Source: Bugula neritina (lineage: Eukaryota > Bryozoa > Gymnolaemata > Cheilostomatida > Bugulidae). Taken from it: a DNA stretch of 60,000 nucleotides. The translations under genes and the position numbers were made by a program. The notes beneath the pieces were generated by a model. It searched no databases. It was not told the origin of the DNA and worked only from the letters and a program-made list of their open reading frames with translations. The first letter of the stretch is position 1. Each line of letters starts with the position of its first letter. The stretch spans positions 11,400,463 through 11,460,462 of the forward strand of contig OZ037770.1 of NCBI GenBank assembly GCA_964035545.1, written 5' to 3'. Positions 45,989 to 57,541 of this stretch are shown in pieces.

Positions 45989-48428
45989 AGAGGCTTTTCA
46001 CAAGCCCTTTGGGGACATTTGTATTTTGAAGTTGTCTCCTCCCAAACGGGCGAAGTGTAGTCTCCATGATATATAGAACAAGCACATAAAATCAGTAGAA
46101 ATTTAAGGTTTGTGTGAAGACTATTGCTAGTACGAGTTTCATTTTTTCTGAGATTATTATTTTGGCATAAGCACACAGGTTAGCAGTTCCAGAAAAATTT
46201 TAAAAATTTTCTTTCTTCAAAAATCTTGAGAGAAATTAACTTCAAAGCATGTTTGTGGTTTTGGTTACTGCATGAGCAAGCTGAATTGGCAGCTATGAGA
46301 TAAGTCCCATTAATCATTTGTTATGCTGGCTGTCATATTCAATTTATAGCTGTTGACCTTTCAACTCTTTGGTCAGAATGTGCTGTTAACACAGTGTGAA
46401 AGCACTGCTACTCTGCTAGTGCACTGAATGAGACAGCAGATTAGCTGTGTTAGCCTTTTTATTACACTTACACGCTTATGCTATGAGAATAGCTAGACTA
46501 TTACCTCAACATCCATCATTTTCACAAAAAGCATTCTCACAAAGCTATAGATATATATTAAATAGACAGATTTAATTTTGTAGTATGGAACGAATATGAA
46601 ATGTGCTTTGATACATGTCGGTTAATTTTCTAATACAGGTTAAATGCATCTATTGCAATTGTAACAATTGTGCTCAAATAAATATATATCTAGATAATTT
46701 AATCAAAAACCGAGATAGCCTTTTAGCAGTTAGCATTCAGGCCCTTGTGTTACAGCTTTGTTATTTCTTAATTATGCATGTGGCTTGTAGCATTTAGGAG
46801 CATGCAGTAGTGAAGAAATTGAGATAGATTAAGTTCTTTAACTTTCGTTACAAATGTTGGTGTTGCGTATAACACAACTTTTTTGCTACATTTCTAATCT
46901 AGAACAAAGGCTTTTCTCAATTTCTCCATTAGTACTGCATCTACCTCGTGTGTAGTAGTCATCTCCGTCAACTGCGGTAGATTCAAGATCCTAGTTAATG
47001 TATGGTATGTTAAAATATAGTTATATAATAAAATGGATATACAATATAAAATAGGTAAACTAAGCTAATCACTACTGCACCTGAAAGCCCAAGTTTCCCA
47101 ACTCATCAAATTGCAGCATAAACTGAATTCTCTGAAAATTACTTTAGAAGGAAATTCTGGTTGAAAAGTATTAAGCAGATTCTTACAAGTGAAGCAGTGA
47201 AAGCATGTTGATAAAATTGGGTAATTAACATTTTGCTTGGGTTTTCAGTTAAACTGTTTAATGTTATAGCTCCTCAACTTCTCATGCTTCAAATATCATG
47301 AGCTAGTGTTATTGACACTCAACTGCAGTTATACAACTAGCTTGGCTGATCCCATGGGTCACAAAATGTTATAAAATATAAAGCCTTTCTTAAATTTGAG
47401 ACTCATATTTGAATGACATAAAATTTTAGAGGTTGGCTATAAGTCACGACAGCACCAATTAGAATATTACAGGTATTATCTTAAAATAGGCATGAGCGAG
47501 GATATGTAAGTTAAAATCAAGTATAACATTTCAATTAAATCTTTTAAATAAAACTATTAGACCTGTTGTAAAATATGCAATGAAGATTTAGAGCCGATAA
47601 AATATTTCAAGATGGATCGATACTGAATAAAAAGATGCCTGCCTAAATATAAAGTGTTTTTAATAAATTTTTGCATAAACTGAGCTTTGCTTTTTTTGGT
47701 AATATTTTTCTTTTAAAGAAGTTTTTAGCCATAACATGAAACTATGTAAGGCATTTACGGTCCTTTGAACATAATGTAGCACAAACTCTTCAAAGTGTAA
47801 TTAAGTGCACATGCTATCACACATCATTTTGATACTACAAATTTAATCTGTCTATTTAATATATATCTATAGCTTTGTGAAAATGCTTTTTGGGAAAATG
47901 ATGGATGTTGAGGTAATAGTCTAGCTATTCTCATAGCATAAGCGTGTAAGTGTAATAAAAATGCTAACACAGCTAATCTGCTGTCTCATTCAGTGCACTA
48001 GCAGAGTAGCAGTGCTTTCACACTGTGTTAACAGCACATTCTGACCAAAGAGTTGAAAGGTCAACAGCTATAAATTGAATATGACAGCCAGCATAACAAA
48101 TGATTAATGGGACTTATCTCATAGTTGCCAATTCAGCTTGCTCATGCAGTAACCAAAACCACAAACATGCTTTGAAGTTAATTTCTCTCAAGATTTTTGA
48201 AGAAAGAAAATTTTTAAAATTTTTCTGGAACTGCTAACCTGTGTGCTTATGCCAAAATAATAATCTCAGAAAAAATGAAACTCGTACTAGCAATAGTCTT
48301 CACACAAACCTTAAATTTCTACTGATTTTATGTGCTTGTTCTATATATCATGGAGACTACACTTCGCCCGTTTGGGAGGAGACAACTTCAAAATACAAAT
48401 GTCCCCAAAGGGCTTGTGAAAAGCCTCT
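45989..48428. mobile_element. 2440-bp element with ~598-bp terminal inverted repeats, inserted in exon 7 of copy 2
   Basis: Left arm 45989-46586 and right arm 47832-48428 are inverted copies with only a few differences. The ends read AGAGGCTTTTCACAAGCCCT. Flanks compared with copies 1 and 3 (CACTAATTGG) show a duplicated AT (45987-45988, 48429-48430), or TA termini if the ends are shifted by one base. The 1.25-kb centre has no transposase ORF but contains a nested short element (46802-46940). It is a non-autonomous foldback-type DNA transposon; a 2-bp AT duplication is a trait I associate with ISL2EU-like elements, and this is tentative. Confidence 0.92.
46802..46940 (-). mobile_element. Short interspersed element with inverted ends, nested in the 2.44-kb element
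   Basis: TGCAGTAGTGAAGAAATTGA to CAATTTCTCCATTAGTACTG, same orientation as the copy at 20595, with the shared TTTCTAATCTAGAACAAAGG segment. Confidence 0.75.
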
Positions 48429-48904
48429 ATTGGGAGGTACATGTGTATGATCTTACTGGGAAACAGGTGACCAGCTGGTCTCACCATGATAGTAGTTACG
48501 GTGTAAACAAACTTGTTATTGTTAATGATCAGGTTGTAGTTCCTGATAGACACAGTAAAAGACTTACAACCTACTCTCTTACTGGGGAGGTAATTAAGCA
48601 TGTGTCATGCTCTTTACTCAGCAGTAGTGATACAGTAATATGTGCAGCAGACAGACATTGTGTAGTAGTTTCTGACTCTGATTCCTCTAAAGTATTTAAA
48701 TTAGACTTGACAACAGAGAAAGTCATCTGGACATGCAAGGATGTATCTGAACCACAAGGTGTGACATGCTATAGAAGTAAATATATTTTTGTGACTAACT
48801 GCAGCAGTAAAACCACCATCTGGATACTGGATGTGGAGACAGGTTAGTTTTACATTGGTTAGTTGACTACAGTTCCTAATATATTAGTATTTCTCAAAGT
48901 CTTA

Positions 48905-49354
48905 GTGTAGCGCCACACGACGCGTTTTTACACGTTCGTGACGTGCGAGAATACACACTAGTGACCTGCCACACACAGTGTGTATGTTGTGAGTGCAAAA
49001 ATCTATTAGCCAATGATGTCAGCATTAAAGTTTACTGCTTGCCTACAGACATTTGTTTTTAAAATGACGTCATCGGCAAAGTGACTTGATTAAATTAGAT
49101 ATTATAAAAGCGGAAATGCAAATTATATGAAACTGTTTTAATTCAGTTTGCTAAAAGCTAAAACGTGAATTGAAATAAAAAAAAATGCTCGGTAAATGAT
49201 AATAAGCCAGTTAGATCAAAAATGCACGAGCTTGCCACTGAGCTCGCTCAGCATGCTAGACGCATGAAAATCCCGCTCCTGACGTCCAATTTTCGGGCTG
49301 AACGATATTTCTCCCGCGTCACGCGCGTGTAAAGCGCGTCGTGTGGCCCTACAC
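48905..49354. mobile_element. 450-bp MITE with TTA duplication (copy 2 last intron)
   Basis: Ends GTGTAGCGCCACACGACGCG and the complement of CGCGTCGTGTGGCCCTACAC, flanked by TTA (48902-48904, 49355-49357). A 3-bp TTA target and such ends suit PIF/Harbinger-type MITEs. The same insertion is in copy 3 (56892-57341) and absent from copy 1 (GTCTCACACTATAAA near 38900). Confidence 0.87.
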
Positions 49355-49554
49355 TTACACTATAAATATCCTATGCTAAGTACCAGTGATGACACACTAA
49401 TACATCATTTCCTGTTGCAGGTGCACTACTTTCTAAAGTAGAAGATCCAACTGATAGAGATAGGACTTATGTGTATGATCTTCATGTGTATAAAGACACT
49501 CTGATTGTACCTAGATTCAATGAGAAGAAAGTTCTGTTTTACCAACTAAACTAA

Positions 49555-50837
49555 ACAGGTGTGTGACAGGATATTATTCCATCTTGTGGTACATTTATTA
49601 TATTGTTTATCACACTAGACTCTGTTTGAATACATCTGGTGCTCAACTCTGTGTTTTCTACTAATGTACATATTTGTGATGATATGTCTGAGATGTACAA
49701 CTTCTACATATACACTGTGTCTGTTATTTCTAGATGATTCTCAAAGTTGACTCTGTAGACTGAGTTCTTCAACACAGAGCTATGATAGAGTGTGGGAGGC
49801 TATATGACGTCCCAGTAACTAACTTATACACCTAAACCTAACTAATTTCAAGAAATAATTTATTATCACTTGTACCAAACAGCCTTTTCCACACAACCTG
49901 CAAGACTTCACGGTATTAACTAGCCTGTAACTTTATATATCTAACATGATTTGTATTGAATGGTCATGTAGAGATCAATGTGATCCTCATGGTATCTCTA
50001 AGTCTAAATTTACTAAAAACTGAAATATTTTTATATCACAATGTTTACTATTAATTGCCATCAAATACTAACCACTACTGCTACTTTCATTTTACTTTAT
50101 ACTTTATATACTAGTTTCAATTCACTGTATTTGTATATGTCAAGTTTTTATTTTATATAATGCATTCTATAACCTGTTTGATATTGTGTGATCATCTCAT
50201 CATTTGATTGGCTGTCATAGAATATAATAGTCAAAGTGATTAATTATTCCAGTATATTCTATAAACAGTGAATAAATTAAAGTAACTATGGTTACTAATG
50301 GCAAAATATTTTACAATAAACACATCACCATGTCTTATTTCTGTAAAATAGTTTACAGCAGTTCTACTCTGTGTAGAGTATAACATTAGCAATGCTGTAG
50401 TTACTTGTAGATGCAGAGTTGTAGATTCTTACTTGAGTTAGAACTTGGGTTATTAGAGAAGTTGGCTTACCTTGACATCTTGCTATCAGCAAATATACCA
50501 TGTAGACCACCTTTTATTCATGTTCAGTAAAATGTTTATAATGTATAGAAAGAAAATTACTATTAAAATATTGGTAAAGCATGTAAATTCTTGCTCATGT
50601 TGGGTTATTGGATAAGCAAAGTGCTTTTACGTCTTGCTATTAGAAAAATTGTCATAAATTGATCATTGCTTTAACATAGGATGACTAAGAGTTATGTAAT
50701 ACACCACTTTTATACATGCCCAGCCAGTTTCAAGGGCATGCATGAGATGGACACAAATCAAAGCTGATGTCAAGTAAAACGTTGCTTTATTGCGGCTGGA
50801 GACAAAACTGATACTTCGGAATAAATAATTATAAATA

Positions 50838-50882
<45 letters not shown>

Positions 50883-51640
50883 ATAATAAATAATATTTTA
50901 TATCTCGGACTGATTTTTTTAAATAAATAATTAGAGCTCAAAATTTGTACTAATATCCATATCATGTAACAGAAATTTAAATCTCTCCATCTCTCTAACT
51001 ATAATATATGTTATACAGTAATATATACCTTTTGAAATATTTCTATTAAATAGATCTATACACAGTATTTGATTTAATTATTAACTAATATAACTAGACA
51101 GTCTAGCATAAGTTACCTGCATAAGTTACCTGCACAAGTTACCTGCATAAGTTCCAGCCATACTTACAGGTTTCTCCTGCATCATGCTAGTGAATTTATA
51201 TGTTTTACAACTGCATAAATGTTTTATATAAGCTTAGTGCAAAAGTGCTAAATAAACGAGCAATGGCTCTACATATAGTTATTTTAGACTATAAGATGAT
51301 CACTATAATATTGAAATAAAAATTGAGTTTTGAGAACTTGTTTTGAGTTGTGGGCAAAGGCTGACTTCATAGCATAACATGTACGAAACTACTTCTATTT
51401 GTGACAGTTTGATGCATAAAACGCAGCTGTTTATGCTTGTATTGTTGTAAGGGTTTATTTACATAACACAGAGTGCAAATTATAGTTTTATTTGGAGCTG
51501 TATGTCGCTTGGTCACGTGGCCGTTTAACCATAGAGACATGTCATTGTGATGTGCAGCTAGAATCGTCCCCGAGCAATTATCAATTTTAACTTCAGTAAT
51601 ATTTGTACAAAAACAAGAGGGGGTAACCCTTAGAACAAAA
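49555..51640. other. Region between TRIM-like copies 2 and 3
   Basis: The first ~1 kb is the duplicated 3' flank. After that it is AT-rich, with an (AT)n run at about 50840-50872 and a short GTTACCTGCATAA repeat at 51113-51165. No gene is supported. Confidence 0.6.
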
Positions 51641-51654
51641 AAATTCAGCTAGTT

Positions 51655-51839
51655 TGACGTCATTTCCGAAAGAGGCGTTTTACTGTTCCGGGCAAAGTTC
51701 TACTTTGAGTTTGACTGCAAATCGCGAAAGGAAGCTGTCCTTGGAGTCAAGCTCTTGCCCGAAGAACAGGGTATCAGTTGAAGATTCTCTCTGTTACAAG
51801 GCTCCATTGTGTGAGATTGGGAACTTGAGCAAAACGTAG
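51655..51839 (+). promoter_or_regulatory. Promoter and non-coding first exon of TRIM-like copy 3
   Basis: TGACGTCA (51655-51662, a perfect CRE/ATF site) runs directly into TTTCCG (ETS-like). Then comes a region matching 26860-27026, ending at donor GTTAGT (51840). The exon lacks an ATG frame leading into the gene. Splicing to an acceptor before 52515 is inferred. Confidence 0.6.
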
Positions 51840-52514
51840 GTTAGTTTGATTTGCATTAATATAATTCTACTACGTGCTACCATAAGTGTGAGGGTGTCAT
51901 TCAGTTTCAGTTAGACAAAAGAATACTTCTGAATATCTTTAAATACCTTTGAGTTTGAAAACATAGAACATTTGGGAACACTCTAGGTTATGGAAGTGTC
52001 TCATTTTTTTTACTGCGTGGAGGGGTGTTAGGTGATACTTATGTTGATTTTTATTTTATATGCTTTCTCTGGTGTATCTTATGGTTTCTTGAAAAGCTGA
52101 CTGCCAAGGTGCACTTCTGAGTTTGTGTATTTAGATTTTAGTTAACCGCGAGCAGCAGACCTAGTGTTTATTGACATGTTTTGGTGACCTCCTGTGATCT
52201 CACCATATGCTATATGCCAAATTTGAGTGTTGTTGTTCTTTGTGTAAAATGAGCATAAGAAGATTGAGTCGGTGAGTCTTTCGTCTCTGTTTTGAGAGAC
52301 TGAAGGTCAAGCTGAGAGCATACCTCGGTGACACTTTCTCGTCCCTTTAATCCAGCAATATATCTAACCACCCTGTGCTGTAGCATTTCTAGAGACTCAA
52401 TGTCAGAAGAAACACAAACATAAACTACTAAATGATCTCATTACAGTGAACTACATGGGATCTGAATACACTTTATAATATGTTCTCCTGTTTTATAATA
52501 TAGAGTTGAGTGAA

Positions 52515-55500
52515 ATGGCTGCAGCAGAAGAAGTTGAGTGTGGATTCTGTTTACTAAAAGAAGGTTTAGAGAATCCCAAGTGTCTACCATGTGGTCATGT
52601 ACACTGTTTACTGTGTCTTACCCGTAATGTTGATGTGAATGACATGATCAGGTGTCCCTGGTGTAGGTAAGTTAGTTTTGTATAGGCAGAGCTGAGACAT
52701 ACTGTTGGTAAAGAGTTAATGATTTACATCAGATGTTTTATCTTATACTGAATTTTTACATTACGTTATATATATTTTAGATTATTACTAATTAATTATG
52801 TGTCTTGTCTCAGGGAAGTGTTTGATGTGAGAGTGGAAAGTCTTCCATCCGCTGATGTAGAAGACAACTCCGTATCATGTGACGTGTGCACTAAGAAAGG
52901 GCTGAAAAAAGTACCAGCAGTCATATACTGTACTGTGTGCCGTAAACTCTTCTGCAGAAAACATGATGAGGTGATACTTTCATTAAATACTTCTTCAGTT
53001 GATGTTCAACACTGCATACTCTAGCTCAGCCTCTGATTACATACTGTTGTACTTGAATGTTGATTTATAAGAAAGCACTGAGAGATCATGTTTCACTTTT
53101 ATCTGTTTTATCTGCTCTCATGTAAACTGCACATTTATTTTTAGACTTTGTGTTAGTGGGGAATTTTTATGTTCCTATAAATATTTGTAAATGTTTATAT
53201 CATGTATTTGTAAGTTTCTTTTCTTTTCCACTATATGGATAGTTGAGTTATATTTCTCAGTAAATATATATTCTGTTATATACAGTCACATGATGACACC
53301 AATGATGACCACCAGAAGATGACCATCTCGGGCTACAGAATACAAGCCAAGAGACTGGAGAAAAGAGTTTGTCCCAAACACACAGCATATCCCTACTCGC
53401 TGGGATGTAAAGTCTGTGTACAGCTTTTCTGTTTGAAGTGTGCTTCTTCGGGCAACTTGTGTGTTGGAGGTAAGAAAGTTCTGCTGAAGGTTAATTGGTA
53501 TTTAGTTTAGTATATCTAATAAACTATATAACCTCTTCAGTGCGGGAGAAGTGGGTGCAGTGATGGAGAAATTGAAAATAGCCTGTGTTCTAGATTAGAA
53601 ATGTATCAAGAGAAGTTACGCTCTAGCGAGAATTTCAACCCGCACCCCAAACCAAAGTTTAGCAGCAAAATTAAAGAGCTTAGGTTGTCTCAATTTCTCT
53701 TCTACTAAATGGTGTGCAAGCAGCTGTGGTGGTTAGAGCACTGATATTAGTTTGAATCTCAGAAATAGTCAGTGGTTGAATTCCGAAGGTTATGATGTCA
53801 GGAATTGCTTCCCTGTACTTAGCCTACTTTAAACATATATTTTACGAGGGGTTCTCACACCTCTGAAACCTACATATTTCATTTGGGGCTCTCACACTAA
53901 TGGCAACTATAAAGTCATGTGAATTTCATGACCTCTTCAGTAAATCTATGATTAGATAAGAATAGATAGACAGTAGAGTTTAAGTAGAAGTGCTATGAAG
54001 TGATAGGCTTTATTGTTACTTTGAGATCTATTATCTTCTCATAACCTGTACATCTTGTCGGAAACTTGCCATTTCTATAACTCATTACATTTCTACTGTA
54101 GTCAGTGTTGTTTCAAATGTTGACTGCTTAAACAAAGAATTCAATGACATATTAAACTTTATCCAGTGAGAAGAAATGAAAAGAACTGTTTCTATATATA
54201 ATATTAGTTTGTTGTTTATCCAGTAGTCATAGCATACCATATGGTGATGTTTCAGCTTTTCACCACCTTCTTGTTATGTAGTACTGGCCTTTTAACAGTC
54301 TAACTATTAAGTTATATTACTGTAGTGCTATCAGGTTAGTGAAATGTGGGCTATTTTTCATTTACTCTCATTTCAATTTTAGACTCTAAACATGACATGG
54401 TTAATCTAGATGACTTAATCAAAGAGCTTATCAATATAGATGATCTTCTTACCACTGAAGACAAGATGTCTGCTTTCTTCAAACACCTTTCTAAAACTGT
54501 GTCAGACTTTGATAATGAGACGGAGGAATTGCTGAATATTCTTCATACACAGCGTGATGAACAGGTTCTGTGTTTATAGAAAATACTTTGTGTTACTCTG
54601 TAATCTACATTCTGTAGTCAGGTGTTAGTAAAACACTGCAATACTAATACTTAAGAGTAACAGCTAGGTAACTAGCTACTATGCTGTGTGAATTAAAACT
54701 CTATACTTGGTTGAAATACGTGATTTTTAAACTCAATCTTTTATGGAATGTTTTCTCTAATGTGTTGTCCATTTTTTACAATGTGCTGATACAATGTATG
54801 ATGTAGTTGACTGAAGTGAGACTGAAGTATGAGAAACTGGAGAAAGAATTCTTAGCTAGTAGAAAGAAGACTAAAGAGGAACTGAACAGATACATGGAGA
54901 GAGAAGTTGGAACTGTTTTGTCTCAACTGAGTAACAGTAGAATGAAGATAGACGCTCAACTTAGACAAAACCATCAGGTGAGCAGTGTTCACCATCTGTT
55001 TATATTTAGAATATATTTAGAATATATTTAGAATATTGTTTTTATAGGTCTTTAAGAATGGCTATCGTGTGGCCCTATGCTAAGTTTATCTTTTTCGTTT
55101 ATTTCTGTTTCAGCTGTCCTACGATATTGAAAAATAAAATGAAAATAAAAGAATTTATACAAGTTATTATTTTACATTTGCAGCAATTTTCTTCACACCA
55201 GTCTTGATTATTTACTTCTTTTACAGCTTTATGGTTTTATGCAAAAGTGTAAACAATCTGCAAGCTATGACATCATATCTGTATAGCTATGACATCACAT
55301 ATGTATAGCTATGACATCATAGCTGTATAGTTATGACATCATAGCGGTATAGTAATGATGTCATAGCTGTATAGTTATGACATCATAGCGGTATAGTTAT
55401 GACATCAGATCTGTATAGTGATGATATCATATCATTTAGTTATGACATCATAGCTGTATAGTTATGGCATCATAGCTGTATAGTTATGACATCATGATTA

Positions 55501-57541
55501 TACAAATTAGTTAGACCAAGTAAAGTTGTAGTGATTAAAACCAGACCTAAAGAAAGACTTGAATTTGTTAATATCACAATTTCCACCTCCAGATTTTACC
55601 TTACAACTACACCTAGAAATAGATTACTATGTATAGTTTATATTAGTATTTGTTTGTCACCAGATTTCTGTTCCGTGTGCACCATATGTATTGTAATTAA
55701 GTGAAATTATCTCCACATAACTCTGTATGCTGATATTTGTTATATACTGTAGGTGGATCTGGTTGAAGGATTTGCAGAGATTAAAGAGAGAATACAGAGA
55801 CTGATATCTGTTGAGATACCTAAACTAGAGCTGTGTAATGTCATGTCTCTAGAGGTCAAAGGTTAGTATACCAAACTAGAGCCTTGTGATGTCATGTCTC
55901 TAAAGGTCATTAATATTTGGCATTTTATTTGAAAAGTAACCTCATGTGTGTGAAACTATTGGTTTGAAAATTTTAGTTTCTGTTGAAATAGCCCTGTGTC
56001 TAGGTTTACTCAGAGTTTCTATTAATAGAATTTATTCACATACTTACTTTTATATGACATACATATTATATATACAGAATCACCTATATATAAGTATACA
56101 CACATATTCACATGTATATTGTAGAAGAGAAGAGAGACATGGAAGTAGACTTGGTTCCTGCAGCAGACATGATTACTAGTTTAGATCTTCCTAAATCTCT
56201 CAAACTCTTACAGTTTGTTGATGTTTCTAGTTACTGTAGTTCTGTCTGTAAACATGAGGGCAACACTTATGTAGGGCTGAGTAGTGGTGCAGGGATAGAC
56301 AGAATAGATGAGAGTTTCAGTGTTTTCAAGTATTTTATTTCTCTTACCAACTCTGTAGCTGGAGTCACAGTACATAAGAACAAGCTGTATGCTCTAGAGC
56401 TTATCAGCAGCACTAATTGGGAGGTACATGTGTATGATCTTACTGGGAAACAGGTGACCAGCTGGTCTCACCATGATAGTAGTTACGGTGTAAACAAACT
56501 TGTTATTGTTAATGATCAGGTTGTAGTTCCTGATAGACACAGTAAAAGACTTACAACCTACTCTCTTACTGGGGAGGTAATTAAACGTGTCTCCTGCCCT
56601 CTTCTCAGTAGTCTCACTGTAGCAATATGTGCAGCAGACAGACATTGTGTAGTAGTTTCTGACTCTGATTCCTCTCAAGTATTTAAATTAGACTTGACAA
56701 CAGAGAAAGTCATCTGGACATGCAAGGATGTATCTCAACCACTAGGTGTGACATGCTATAGAAGTAAATATATTCTTTTGACTAACTGCAGCAGTAAAAC
56801 CACCATCTGGATACTGGATGTGGAGACAGGTTAGTTTTACATTGGTTAGTTGACTACAGTTCCTAATATATTAGTATTTCTCAAAGTCTTAGTGTAGCGC
56901 CACACGACGCGTTTTTACCTGTTCGTGACGTGCGAGAATACACACTAGTGACCTGCCACACACAGTGTGTATGTTGTGAGTGCAAAAATCTATTAGCCAA
57001 TAATGTCAGCATTAAAGTTTACTGCTTGCCTACAGACATTTGTTTTTAAAATGACGTCATCGGCAAAGTGACTTGATTAAATTAGATATTATAAAAGCGG
57101 AAATGCAAATTATATGAAACTGTTTTAATTCAGTTTGCTAAAAGCTAAAAAGTGAATTGAAATAAAAAAAAATGCTTGCTAAATGATAATAAGCCAGTTA
57201 GATCAAAAACGCACGAGCTTGCCACTGAGCTCGCTCAGCATGCTAGACGCATGAAAATCCCGCTCCTGACGTCCAATTTTCGGGCTGAACGTTATTTCTC
57301 CCACGTCACGCGCGTGTAAAATGCGTCGTGTGGCCCTACACTTACACTATAAATATCCTATGCTAAGTACCAGTGATGACACACTAATACATCATTTCCT
57401 GTTGCAGGTGCACTACTTTCTAAAGTAGAAGATCCAACTGATAGAGATAGGACTTATGTGTATGATCTCCATGTGTATAAAGATACTCTGATTGTACCTA
57501 GATGTAATGAGAAGAAAGTTCTGTTTTACCAGCTGAACTAA
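52515..57541 (+). CDS. TRIM-like E3 ubiquitin ligase, copy 3, 597 aa (mosaic of copies 1 and 2)
   Basis: Exons 52515-52666, 52814-52970, 53286-53469, 54383-54564, 54807-54977, 55753-55861, 56125-56829, 57408-57541. Every exon has the length of its counterpart except exon 7 (705 bp, like copy 2). Same domains as copy 1: RING C9-C50, B-boxes about 73-112 and 132-168, coiled coil, C-terminal propeller. Exons 1-2 and 7-8 resemble copy 2 (KGLKKVPAVIYC, DLPKSLKLLQ, SYGVNKLVIVNDQ); exons 3-6 and their introns resemble copy 1 (GCKVCVQLFCLKCASSGN, SNSRMKIDAQLRQNHQ). No stop or frameshift is seen, so it should be functional. A 7-codon upstream ORF (52455-52478) may lower translation if the leader includes it. 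Confidence 0.9.
53542..53930 (+). mobile_element. 389-bp composite retroposon, orthologous insertion in copy 3 intron 3
   Basis: Same length, content and ACCTCTTCAGT duplication (53531-53541, 53931-53941) as the one at 29747-30135, with scattered substitutions. This shows common descent, not a second insertion. Confidence 0.82.
55266..55496. repeat. 22-bp minisatellite, about 10 units (copy 3 intron 5)
   Basis: Same TATGACATCATAGCTGTATA unit as at 36773-37221, with fewer units. Confidence 0.9.
55820..55909 (+). repeat. 51-bp exon-end/donor repeat, under 2 units (copy 3)
   Basis: The true exon 6 end (donor GTTAGT at 55862) is followed by one diverged partial unit ending AAAGGTCATT. This is the lowest copy number of the three paralogues. 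Confidence 0.88.
56892..57341. mobile_element. 450-bp PIF/Harbinger-like MITE (copy 3 last intron)
   Basis: Same ends, length and TTA target (56889-56891, 57342-57344) as 48905-49354, differing by several substitutions. Confidence 0.87.

Larger units (their letters stand above)
42200..49554 (+). pseudogene. TRIM-like copy 2, interrupted by a transposon in the propeller exon
   Basis: Exons 42200-42351, 42499-42655, 42971-43154, 43762-43943, 44187-44357, 44842-44950, 45696-45988 plus 48431-48842 (one exon split by an insertion), 49421-49554. RING, B-box and coiled-coil exons are intact and in phase; exon lengths equal those of copies 1 and 3. The 2.44-kb element at 45989-48428 enters after codon AAT of exon 7 and adds a stop at 46058. 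Reading through the element would yield a protein with RING, B-boxes, coiled coil and only the first propeller blades, which might still bind partners. Exon 3 differs from the other copies (IQGCRACLQLFCMQC). The insertion could be polymorphic in the species. Confidence 0.85.

Noticed and set aside
45838-46176. ORFs at the ends of the 2.44-kb element (also 48241-48450)
   Set aside because: The two are the same inverted-repeat sequence read from either end; not a transposase and no known domain.
50663-50965. A 100-codon minus-strand ORF with runs of IYI
   Set aside because: Translation of an (AT)n run and AT-rich flank; no coding signal.
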